From: FEN-1073 sp050010135
Lineage (GTDB): Bacteria; Chloroflexota; Anaerolineae; Anaerolineales; RBG-16-64-43
Assembly: GCA_050010135.1 (NCBI GenBank)
Contig: JBEKLP010000059.1
Coordinates: forward strand, 1-18,327
Direction of reading: 5' to 3'
DNA length: 18,327 bases
The notes beneath the pieces were generated by a model, which saw nothing but the letters and a program-made list of their open reading frames with translations, made no database searches and was not told the origin of the DNA. Made by a program: the position numbers and the translations under genes. Positions 13,125-18,327 of this stretch are shown one piece after another. How positions within the stretch are numbered: the stretch's first letter is position 1; every line of letters begins with the position of its first letter.

Positions 13125-14045
13125 ATGGTATTTCAACAAGCAAATACCGGAAGGATTGCATTGGCGGGATTCTTCTTCGCCGTGATTCTCGATAGCTGCA
13201 ATCCGACATCCCCCGCCGGCCTGGGAAATTGCCCGGTCGGAACAAGCGATGAGAGGCTTACCTCCGGGGGGCAGACGCGGCAGTACGAGATCTTCGTGCC
13301 TGCATCCTACCGGACGGGAAAAGCTTTTCCATTGGTGATCGGTTTCCACGGCCAAGGCGGAAGCGCCTCCCAGTTCGAAAGTTACAGCGGGTTTTCCACC
13401 CTGGCGTCCCAGGCGGGATTTATCGCCGTGTACCCGCAGGGTGCGGGCCAAATTTCGTCCTGGGATACCTGGGCGGGATCGCAGGATGTGCAATTCATCC
13501 GCGATCTCACCGCCACCGTGGAAGCGCAATGTGCCGTCGATCGAAATCGAATCTACGCCGTCGGTCACTCGCGCGGAGGCGGAATGGTCAATCGGTTGGC
13601 GTGCGACCTGTCGGACCGCATCGCCGCGGTCGGCTCGGTGTCCGGCACGTATCAATTCGGGGAGGATTGCTCCCCCGGCCGGCCGGTTGCGATCGTGGCA
13701 TTTCACGGCACAGACGATTCGGATGTCCCGTATAACGGCATCGGAATCGCCGATGCAATGCCCGATCCGTATTTCAGCATCGGCACGCCCGTTCCGCAAT
13801 GGGCGACGGCCTGGGGAGAGCGCAACGGATGCGACGCCCGGCCGGCCGCGATTTTCCAACAGGGGACGGTGACCGGGCAGGGGTGGAAAAACTGCCGCGG
13901 CGGAGCGAATGTGATCCTGTACACGATCAACGGCGGCGGACACGAATGGCCTAATGCGGTCGACGCTGCGCGGATGATCTGGAATTTCTTCGTTCGCCAT
14001 CCGCTGGCCGAAGGAGAATCGGATCGAGTTCTTCTCATTCTATAA
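13125..14045 (+). CDS. Secreted alpha/beta hydrolase, PHB depolymerase / feruloyl esterase (LpqC) family
   Basis: This 306-residue enzyme probably cleaves ester bonds outside the cytoplasm. The amino end has a hydrophobic segment (about 11-23) followed by SC at 24-25, so it may be a signal peptide or an imperfect lipobox (Cys25). The CE1/esterase fold follows: FPLVIGFHGQGG (oxyanion region, 68-79), nucleophile Ser149 in VGHSRGGG, Asp198 in FHGTDDSDVPY and His273 in GGGHEWP. Polyhydroxybutyrate depolymerases, feruloyl esterases and acetylxylan esterases share these motifs, so the substrate is open. I use the ATG at 13125, with AAAGAG six bases upstream. Seven further cysteines in the mature part could form disulfides, as expected for an exported enzyme. 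Confidence 0.85.
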   Translation: MVFQQANTGRIALAGFFFAVILDSCNPTSPAGLGNCPVGTSDERLTSGGQTRQYEIFVPASYRTGKAFPLVIGFHGQGGSASQFESYSGFSTLASQAGFIAVYPQGAGQISSWDTWAGSQDVQFIRDLTATVEAQCAVDRNRIYAVGHSRGGGMVNRLACDLSDRIAAVGSVSGTYQFGEDCSPGRPVAIVAFHGTDDSDVPYNGIGIADAMPDPYFSIGTPVPQWATAWGERNGCDARPAAIFQQGTVTGQGWKNCRGGANVILYTINGGGHEWPNAVDAARMIWNFFVRHPLAEGESDRVLLIL

Positions 14046-14052
14046 AAACCCT

Positions 14053-14165
14053 GTACACGGATTACACGGAACCAACGGATTTCGCGGAAACAGAAATTTA
14101 ATATTTTCCTTGAAGATTATTCCTTTCCGCGAAATCCGTTTTATATTCTGCCAAATCCGCGTACA
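14053..14165. repeat. Nested inverted repeat downstream of the hydrolase gene
   Basis: A 17-bp perfect inverted pair, AACGGATTTCGCGGAAA (14074-14090) and TTTCCGCGAAATCCGTT (14124-14140), is enclosed by a second pair, GTACACGGATT (14053-14063) and AATCCGCGTAC (14155-14165), with one mismatch. The whole element would fold as a long stem in RNA. The words ACGGATTTCGCGG are common in intergenic repeats of diverse bacteria. It starts eight bases after the hydrolase stop codon and has no T tract, so it is not a classical terminator. Confidence 0.75.
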
Positions 14166-14178
14166 ATATTCTATTCTC

Positions 14179-14239
14179 CCCTCATCCCTTCCTTCTCCCG
14201 GCTTATGCCGGAAGAATGTGGCCGAAGGCCGGATGAGGG
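14179..14239. repeat. Cruciform-like repeat upstream of the radical SAM gene
   Basis: CCCTCATCC (14179-14187) and GGATGAGGG (14231-14239) are perfect inverted ends. Inside are the hairpin CCGGC-ttat-GCCGG (14198-14211) and the palindrome GGCCGAAGGCC near 14220-14230, giving a three-way-junction shape. It ends 31 bases before the radical SAM start codon. Confidence 0.7.
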
Positions 14240-14270
14240 CGCGAGATAGTATGTCTCAGAAAGGTTCTCC

Positions 14271-15080
14271 ATGGGCATCCAAACGATTGAAGTAAAAGGC
14301 ATTCTTCAAAAAAGCAAAATACCGGGCGCCAACTTTGTGATCAATCCGTACGTCGGATGCGTCCACGGTTGCGTCTACTGCTATGCCCGGTTCATGAAGC
14401 GCTTCACGGCGCATACCGAACCGTGGGGAACGTTCCTGGATGTGAAAGCCGGCGCCGCGCGGATCTTGGAGAAGCAATTGGCCTCGCGGCGGAAGCCGCT
14501 CCGGGAAGAGGTGTTTTTTTGCAGCGTGACCGATCCCTACCAGCCGCCCGAGCGGCAATACCGGCAGACCAGGAAGATTTTGGAAGTATTGCTTAAGCAC
14601 GAGGTTCCCGTATCGATCCTGACCAAATCCGATTTGGTCCTGCGGGATAAGGATCTCCTCCGCCAGTTCCACGGTGCAACGGCGGGGTTGAGCTTTTCGA
14701 CGGTCGACGACAGGACCGCCCGCATTCTCGAGCCGCGCGCGTCCCCGCCCTCCCGCAGAATCCGGGCGCTGAAGGAACTCCGCGAGGCGGGGATCGATAC
14801 GTGGGCGTTCCTCAGCCCGTTCCTGCCCGGCGTTTCCGATCTGGGTCGGATGGTCATGGCTTTGGACGGTTCGGTGGAATCGTTCGGTGTCGAAGCGATC
14901 AACACCGCGGGCGGAAACTGGACCGGTGTGGAAAAGGCGCTGGCGAAGATAGATCCGGAACTACCGGGCAAGTGTCGGACCGTTGCCGGGCAGCCTGGGT
15001 TCTGGAAGGATTTGGAACATCACGCCCGCAAGTTGGCTGGCGAGCATGGGATGACGATGACGGGTTTCTATCGACATTAA
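14271..15080 (+). CDS. Radical SAM protein, SPL (spore photoproduct lyase-like) family
   Basis: This 269-residue enzyme carries a CxxxCxxC cluster site, Cys30, Cys34 and Cys37, in the segment NPYVGCVHGCVYCYARFM. It binds a [4Fe-4S] cluster that cleaves S-adenosylmethionine to a radical. The C-x3-C-x2-CYARFM form is the mark of the SPL/SplB-like group (Rv2578c-type), which is found far beyond spore formers. FFCSVTDPYQPPERQYRQTR (about 82-101) and TKSDLVLRD are further family motifs. Repair of thymine photodimers is a possibility by analogy only; the family's general reaction is unproven. AAAGG lies about seven bases before the ATG. A DinB gene follows after 38 bases. Confidence 0.9.
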   Translation: MGIQTIEVKGILQKSKIPGANFVINPYVGCVHGCVYCYARFMKRFTAHTEPWGTFLDVKAGAARILEKQLASRRKPLREEVFFCSVTDPYQPPERQYRQTRKILEVLLKHEVPVSILTKSDLVLRDKDLLRQFHGATAGLSFSTVDDRTARILEPRASPPSRRIRALKELREAGIDTWAFLSPFLPGVSDLGRMVMALDGSVESFGVEAINTAGGNWTGVEKALAKIDPELPGKCRTVAGQPGFWKDLEHHARKLAGEHGMTMTGFYRH

Positions 15081-15118
15081 TTCCCGCGGAGAAAGGATAT
15101 TTCGCGCAAGGAGGAGGA

Positions 15119-15571
15119 ATGGATCCAAAGGAATTTCAATCGTGGGTGCGGGAAAACGCCGCGGAGCGGGAGCATATGAAAAAGTTCGCCGCCTCTCTTT
15201 CCGACGAGGAACTCTCACGCCCGATGGACGCCGGGTGGACGGTTGCCGCGATCCTGGCGCATCTGGCGTTCTGGGACGCGCGCGCCATCACCCTGATCCG
15301 AAAATGGCAGAAGGAAGGAGTGGGGGAATCTCCGATCGATACGGATGTAGTGAATGAAGCCACCCGCGAACTGTGTCTGGCCATTCCTCCGCGCGCCGCG
15401 GCGGCGCTAGCGCTTGAAAAGGCAACGGAATTGGACAGTATCATCGAAAAGCTTTCCTCCGAATGGGTGGATCGGATTACGACAATCGGTGTGACGGTCC
15501 ATCTGAAAAGATTCAATCATCGAAAAGAGCATCTGGACGAAATTGAAAAGGCGCTTGGGAAAAGAAAATAA
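15119..15571 (+). CDS. DinB-fold protein
   Basis: This 150-residue protein has the DinB-like bundle with the histidine triad His48 (ILAHLAFWDAR), His134 and His138 (NHRKEHLDEIE). DAGWTVAAILAHLAFWD (38-54) is the classic family signature. The ATG at 15119 has AAGGAGG four bases upstream. It begins 38 bases after the radical SAM gene and may share its transcript. The pairing with an SPL-like enzyme hints at a damage response, by context only. Possible alternatives within the fold are thiol transferase or ClbS-like protection. Confidence 0.82.
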   Translation: MDPKEFQSWVRENAAEREHMKKFAASLSDEELSRPMDAGWTVAAILAHLAFWDARAITLIRKWQKEGVGESPIDTDVVNEATRELCLAIPPRAAAALALEKATELDSIIEKLSSEWVDRITTIGVTVHLKRFNHRKEHLDEIEKALGKRK

Positions 15572-15605
15572 GGAGACGTCGATCCCGGCGCAGTCGATCG
15601 CCGTC

Positions 15606-15716
15606 GCGCCGCCATACATGACGGCGCTGGAATGCAAAGCCGGCTGCGCGGGCTGTATCCTGCGTAAGGATTTGCCCCGCAGGGGCGTCGTATCCCGGCG
15701 CGGGGCAGGTCCCGCG
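15606..15716. repeat. Cluster of GC-rich hairpins between two DinB-fold genes
   Basis: Three short stems follow one another: GCGCCG (15606-15611) with CGGCGC (15622-15627); GCCCC (15674-15678) with GGGGC (15682-15686); and CGCGGG (15699-15704) with CCCGCG (15711-15716). The last segment, CCCGGCGCGGGG, resembles the palindrome core of the element at 8874-9040. It may be a diverged REP-type repeat or a transcript-end structure. None has a T tract. Confidence 0.45.
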
Positions 15717-15813
15717 GTCGCCGAGTTAGCAGTCAACCTCGCCGGTTCGTAGTATAGTAGATACATCAGGAAGAAAAATCCCATTCCAAAAACCGTCAAC
15801 CGAGAGATTGGAC

Positions 15814-16311
15814 ATGGCCAAATTGAAGAAACCCCGCCGGACCAAACCAGCAACCCGAAAAGAATTTTCCGCGTTGGAAGAAACATGCTGGAAGGAATTG
15901 ACAGGCGCCTGGCGCGGGATGAGCGCGAAAGCGATGGTCAAACCCGGAGCATGCGGCGCCTGGAGCATCAAAGACGTGGTGAATCACATCGCCGCGTGGC
16001 AGGAAGCCACCATAAAGATCATGCCCATCCTCCTGCGCAAGGGGAAGCTTCCCGCCGGCGAGTTCGGACTAAAGACTTTCAATGCAAAACATTATTGGGA
16101 AGACAGATCGCGTGCTCTCACCGCCAGCCGGGACCGGTTGAACAAATCCCGTAAAAAACTCATCACTGCCCTCAAGCGGGTACCGGAAAAGCAGCTGATC
16201 GATGTAAAAAGCCAGGTCGGCCTGTGGGCTAAATATTCCACGTATGAACACTACGACGAACACCTTTTCGACGTGCAGGATTTTCGCGTAAGGATCGAGC
16301 GAAGGAAATAA
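15814..16311 (+). CDS. ClbS/DfsB family four-helix bundle protein
   Basis: This 165-residue protein resembles the ClbS/DfsB (DUF1706) family. ClbS protects colibactin producers by opening the reactive cyclopropane of the toxin, and other members are of unknown use. Family features are GAWSIKDVVNHIAAWQEATI (48-67) and the ending WAKYSTYEHYDEHLFDVQDF (138-157). His58, His146 and His150 give the same H...H-x3-H pattern as the DinB proteins. The first 15 residues are very basic (KKPRRTKPATRK), which may aid nucleic-acid contact. The ATG at 15814 has only a weak site (GAGAGA). No colibactin-type synthesis gene is in the window, so self-protection against a home-made genotoxin is not supported. Confidence 0.8.
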   Translation: MAKLKKPRRTKPATRKEFSALEETCWKELTGAWRGMSAKAMVKPGACGAWSIKDVVNHIAAWQEATIKIMPILLRKGKLPAGEFGLKTFNAKHYWEDRSRALTASRDRLNKSRKKLITALKRVPEKQLIDVKSQVGLWAKYSTYEHYDEHLFDVQDFRVRIERRK

Positions 16312-16316
16312 GCGGC

Positions 16317-16374
16317 GGGATGGTTTGCGGTGCCAAAAAATTCTCAGTTTACCTGAGTTGCGTCAACCCATCCC
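16317..16374 (+). other. Stem-loop at the 3' end of the ClbS-like gene
   Basis: GGGATGGTTTG (16317-16327) pairs with CAACCCATCCC (16364-16374) with one wobble, and a second hairpin, CTCAG-tttac-CTGAG (about 16343-16357), lies inside. It begins five bases after the stop codon. It may stabilise or end the transcript, but no run of T follows, so I do not call it an intrinsic terminator. Confidence 0.4.
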
Positions 16375-16547
16375 CGTATCCTTCCGGGTTAGAGAACCGA
16401 CATATATTTTTTAAATATTCTTGGCATATAAGAGAAGGGAAATATCAGATAAAAAGAGCATGATTTTACGGCCGGCGGTTGGCAGTAGCCCGCCGCAGTT
16501 TTGACTCGGGACAACGCGATAATTTACGGCGGCCAGGAGCTTTATGA

Positions 16548-16832
16548 AAGCCAAGCATTGGATCCTACTTCATCCTGCATCCCGCCTGCGATACGCCGGA
16601 ACTACGCGCGATAGCGCCGGATTGGAAATGCCGCGTGGCGGACTATCAGGCGTTCACCGGCAAAGCACTACAGGATTTTGTTAAAAACTCCGGGATTCAC
16701 GTCATCGGCTGGCGGCCATTTCGTGAGCTGATGCGGCGCAAAGCGGGTAGGGGGTTGAGAAAAGGGCGTATGGGTGTGCATGTGGGCGGCGGTCCGCGCC
16801 GCTCGTTCCGGTGTATCTGTCCGGACCGATGA
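16548..16832 (+). pseudogene. Remnant of a ChbG/HpnK (YdjC)-type carbohydrate deacetylase, C-terminal part
   Basis: From 16548 the plus-strand frame reads KPSIGSYFILHPACDTPELR, then AIAPDWKCRVADYQAFTGKA and FVKNSGIHVIGWRPFRELM, up to about 16745. The histidine in LHPACDT and the RVADYQAF...IHVIGWR ending resemble the C-terminal part of ChbG/HpnK-type deacetylases, which remove acetyl groups from sugars. An in-frame TGA sits just before (16545-16547), no start or catalytic N-terminal half is present, and the reading after 16745 turns into basic low-complexity sequence until TGA at 16832. It is therefore a decayed tail. The family call rests on memory of the motif and could be wrong. Confidence 0.5.
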
Positions 16833-17025
16833 TTTATGTTATCAACCGCTTGATTAAACTTGCTCTTTGTATGGTGTATTATTTCTTTTGTGGATAATTT
16901 TAATACAGTGGGTCGCCGAATACCGCGAAAGGTGTTACGGTCAAATCCAAATGCCGTTATAAGTTATCATAATAATCCCATCCCGAGGATAGGGGAAGAA
17001 TTAAATTTGTCCGAGGATGCTCGGA

Positions 17026-17262
17026 ATGTTGATCCAAATGCTATTTACCGCCGTTTCGCTGATCCTTACGCTGCTTTTCTTTCTGTATGGATTTAATCAT
17101 TATTTTCTGCTGAACGCGGTCCGGAGTTATCAAACACTGAATTGCGATTTTAGATTACCCGCTATAATGATAACTACAATACGTAAGCGGCCAAGCAGCC
17201 CCCGCCCCGCGGAGCAATCACCACCCGTTTTTTGGGTGGTGATGAATTGCGCAGGGGGATGA
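17026..17262 (+). pseudogene. Truncated N-terminus of a membrane protein, glycosyltransferase-like
   Basis: From ATG 17026, with GAGG nine bases upstream, the frame reads MLIQMLFTAVSLILTLLFFL, then YGFNHYFLLNAVRSYQT. That is one long transmembrane helix followed by the YGFN-x-Y segment seen at the start of processive family-2 glycosyltransferases. After about residue 38 the frame loses this character, runs into the hairpin repeat at 17199-17258 and ends at TGA 17260-17262. The rest of the expected gene is absent. I read it as a 5' fragment left when a repeat-rich segment replaced the downstream part. The family assignment is tentative. Confidence 0.4.
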
Positions 17263-17329
17263 GCCGCCAGCCTGCCTTCGCGAAGCACATCGCCCCGTTC
17301 TTTGAGGGCGATGAGAATTGCGAAGCAGG
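17199..17329 (+). repeat. Two tandem structured elements with covarying inner stems
   Basis: Unit 1 (17199-17258) has an inner stem ATCACCACCC (17217-17226) / GGGTGGTGAT (17234-17243) around a T-rich loop. Unit 2 (17271-17329) has CATCGCCC (17288-17295) / GGGCGATG (17306-17313). In both, an outer stem (CCCCC..CGC with GCG..GGGGG; CCTGCcTTCGC with GCGAAGCAGG) is separated from the inner one by an internal loop reading GGAGCA or GAAGCA on the left and GAATT or AGAATT on the right. The inner stems differ by paired changes that keep pairing. It could be a mobile palindromic repeat or a small structured RNA; I see no promoter of its own. Confidence 0.7.
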
Positions 17330-17419
17330 GGCCGTTGGGCGAACAAATCCCTCGCTTCTACTAGTAAGTACGAAACACAAACTACAAGGAATATTCAAAA
17401 AAGAGATAGGCACATGGAC

Positions 17420-17818
17420 CTAAGCGGACTTCTTTCCCTTGAGGTTTAACGCCACGGCCGCACGTATGAGATTCTTCATGGCTACTTCGTTAATGGTTTC
17501 CCCTTCATAAATGTCGATGGCGCGCCTTACAGTTCCATCTTGGGTAAACAGACCGTCAGGATCTTTCAAAGAAGCTCCCTTGGAGAACGTCATCTTGACG
17601 TGGTCCTTGTAGGTTTCACCGGTGCATATCAAGCCGTTGTGTGACCAGACGGGAGTCCCCCATTTCCACTCTTCTACGATTTCCGGATCGGCCTCCTTGA
17701 TGATCTTGCGTATCTCAGTGAGCATTCTCCCGCGCCAATCACCCAGTTCCTTTATTCTCTTGCTGATCAGCTCAGACGGCCGTATATTGCCCGTCTGGCT
17801 TTTCTTGGTTATGGCCAT
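17420..17818 (-). CDS. DUF1801 domain protein
   Basis: This 132-residue protein carries a DUF1801 (YdhG-like) domain, related to frataxin-like small alpha/beta folds; its activity is not established. Diagnostic segments are WRGRMLTEIRKIIKEADPEI, EEWKWGTPVWSHNGLIC (about 49-65) and YKDHVKMTFSKGASLKDPDG. AGGAGG seven bases before the ATG at 17818 makes the start secure. It is one of only two minus-strand genes, lies between two repeat clusters, and its DNA is richer in A and T than most of the window, which would fit recent acquisition. No neighbour shares its transcript. Confidence 0.88.
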   Translation of the reverse strand: MAITKKSQTGNIRPSELISKRIKELGDWRGRMLTEIRKIIKEADPEIVEEWKWGTPVWSHNGLICTGETYKDHVKMTFSKGASLKDPDGLFTQDGTVRRAIDIYEGETINEVAMKNLIRAAVALNLKGKKSA

Positions 17819-17854
17819 CCAAAACCTCCTCGTAGCAAAGATGTAGATATAATA

Positions 17855-17863
17855 TTTATACCA
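17855..17863 (-). promoter_or_regulatory. Possible extended -10 promoter of the DUF1801 gene
   Basis: On the minus strand TGGTATAAA (17863-17855) fits an extended -10 (TGn followed by TATAAA). No good -35 is visible, as is usual for this class. Transcription would start about 30 bases before the start codon. Confidence 0.3.
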
Positions 17864-18042
17864 TGGGAAAATCTAATTTCCATAAGTCTCCAAATAATCT
17901 TCCGAACTAAACGGATTTTGCAGAATCCATGATTAAAAAAGGAGCGGTTATTCCATAATTTATTGATGATATGAACCTTTATACTTTTGTAGCCACCATG
18001 GCATTTAAGGTAACTACGATTAAAGAGCATATGTTCTATTGC

Positions 18043-18163
18043 TCGCCCAACCCGCGGTTGCCACCGACCCCCGCTTCCTCCGTTTCGCGAAGGCAGGCAC
18101 AAACAAAACTGCTCAAGGAACAAAGGCGAGCAGTTTTGCTCCCCCCGCTCCGCGAGGGCAGGC
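18043..18163 (-). repeat. Inverted relative of the 17199-17342 repeat, with an 11-bp hairpin
   Basis: Read on the minus strand, this segment has GCCTGCCCTCGCGGAGC (18163-18147), then a perfect 11-bp stem CAAAACTGCTC / GAGCAGTTTTG (18138-18128 / 18114-18104) with a 13-base loop, then GCCTGCCTTCGCGAA (18098-18084) and finally GTTGGGCGA (18051-18043). The GCCTGCC-TTCGCGAA and GTTGGGCGA words recur on the plus strand at 17270-17284 and 17334-17342. The DUF1801 gene lies between the two copies. Positions 17864-18042 and 18164-18225 hold nothing I can name. Confidence 0.65.
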
Positions 18164-18225
18164 CTATTTATTACAAAGATATTTGTTAATCCATGCAATA
18201 ATTTATCGAATCTCCCCGCTGAATA

Positions 18226-18283
18226 CCCCGCAGCTTGCTGCGGGGATGAAAGGGGGTTGTTTCCCCTCCCAAGGGAGGGGAAA
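18226..18283. repeat. Pair of perfect palindromes near the window end
   Basis: CCCCGCAGC (18226-18234) and GCTGCGGGG (18237-18245) form one hairpin. TTTCCCCTCCC (18260-18270) and GGGAGGGGAAA (18273-18283) form another with a two-base gap. The two are joined by GATGAAAGGGGGTTG. Sequences of this style are common dispersed intergenic repeats in bacterial genomes. There is no T tract for termination. Confidence 0.65.
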
Positions 18284-18327
18284 CTAAAGATGGGGTGGGG
18301 GCAAGAAACCGGTAAAACGATTAAGAT

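Noticed and set aside
12996..14000. A 334-codon minus-strand frame opposite the secreted hydrolase
   Set aside because: The plus strand encodes a complete Ser-Asp-His hydrolase, and the minus frame lacks any recognisable motif.
15814..16311. Colibactin-type genotoxin system inferred from the ClbS-like gene
   Set aside because: No polyketide or nonribosomal peptide synthesis gene is in the window, and the ClbS/DfsB family is widespread without such clusters.
16963..17174. 8-bp inverted repeat GTTATCAT / ATGATAAC flanking the glycosyltransferase remnant as insertion-sequence ends
   Set aside because: Eight base pairs in AT-rich DNA over 212 bases can occur by chance, and there is no transposase and no target duplication.
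17270..17342. Integron attC site
   Set aside because: The hairpin and the GTTGGGC word recall attC, but no complementary R' and R'' ends (GTTRRRY with RYYYAAC) bracket it, and there is no integrase or gene cassette in phase.
1..18327. CRISPR arrays, tRNA or rRNA genes, retron or toxin-antitoxin pairs
   Set aside because: Scanning by eye found no regularly spaced repeats, no tRNA-like cloverleaf with CCA end, no reverse transcriptase and no paired small toxin and antitoxin genes. A tool search (tRNAscan-SE, Infernal) could still find a missed RNA.

Overview
The window comes from a GC-rich bacterial chromosome. A Chloroflexota (Anaerolineae-like) host is my best guess: the first gene is a PurS-PurS-PurL fusion, DinB-fold proteins are numerous, and intergenic spaces are full of palindromic repeats. 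This is an inference from gene content, not a measured placement. I see no tRNA, rRNA, CRISPR array or intact transposase.

Layout. (1) Positions 1-810: the start of purSL on the minus strand, running off the window edge, with a near-consensus sigma70-type promoter. (2) Positions 1315-4253: a RimJ/RimL-type acetyltransferase, an ANT(6)-like streptomycin adenylyltransferase, an Asp/Glu racemase, a possible broken ORF and a 58-residue membrane miniprotein. (3) Positions 4359-6685: an iron-sulfur flavoprotein-like FMN reductase, a CopD-like membrane protein, a DinB-fold protein and an unknown membrane protein. (4) Positions 6746-9846: the most coherent unit. A consensus promoter with an inverted repeat just after the -10 drives an unknown six-helix membrane protein, a winged-helix regulator (ATGA overlap), an ABC ATPase with an E-loop as in BcrA/LanF, and an ABC-2 permease. 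A 167-bp double palindromic element lies between ATPase and permease, and a frame that starts on the ATPase stop codon stays open through it to the permease start. (5) Positions 9851-13033: mscL with a C-terminal zinc-ribbon-like tail, DinB, a tiny ORF, a DUF5655 protein with no normal start codon at the expected place, a four-helix membrane protein and a YpeA-like acetyltransferase. (6) Positions 13125-16311: a PHB-depolymerase/feruloyl-esterase-like hydrolase, a SPL-family radical SAM protein, a DinB protein and a ClbS/DfsB-like protein. (7) Positions 16312-18327: gene-poor, partly AT-rich, with two gene remnants (a ChbG/HpnK-type deacetylase tail and a glycosyltransferase-like N-terminus), one DUF1801 gene on the minus strand, and a family of structured repeats.

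Most of the genes are small stress, detoxification or self-protection functions, nearly all on the plus strand but with separate ribosome-binding sites and sizeable gaps. The window therefore looks like an accessory region assembled gene by gene next to a housekeeping purine gene. The strongest leads are the regulated E-loop ABC operon with its in-frame repeat, and the paired hairpins at 17199-17329, whose inner stems differ by compensatory base changes while the internal-loop bases stay alike.
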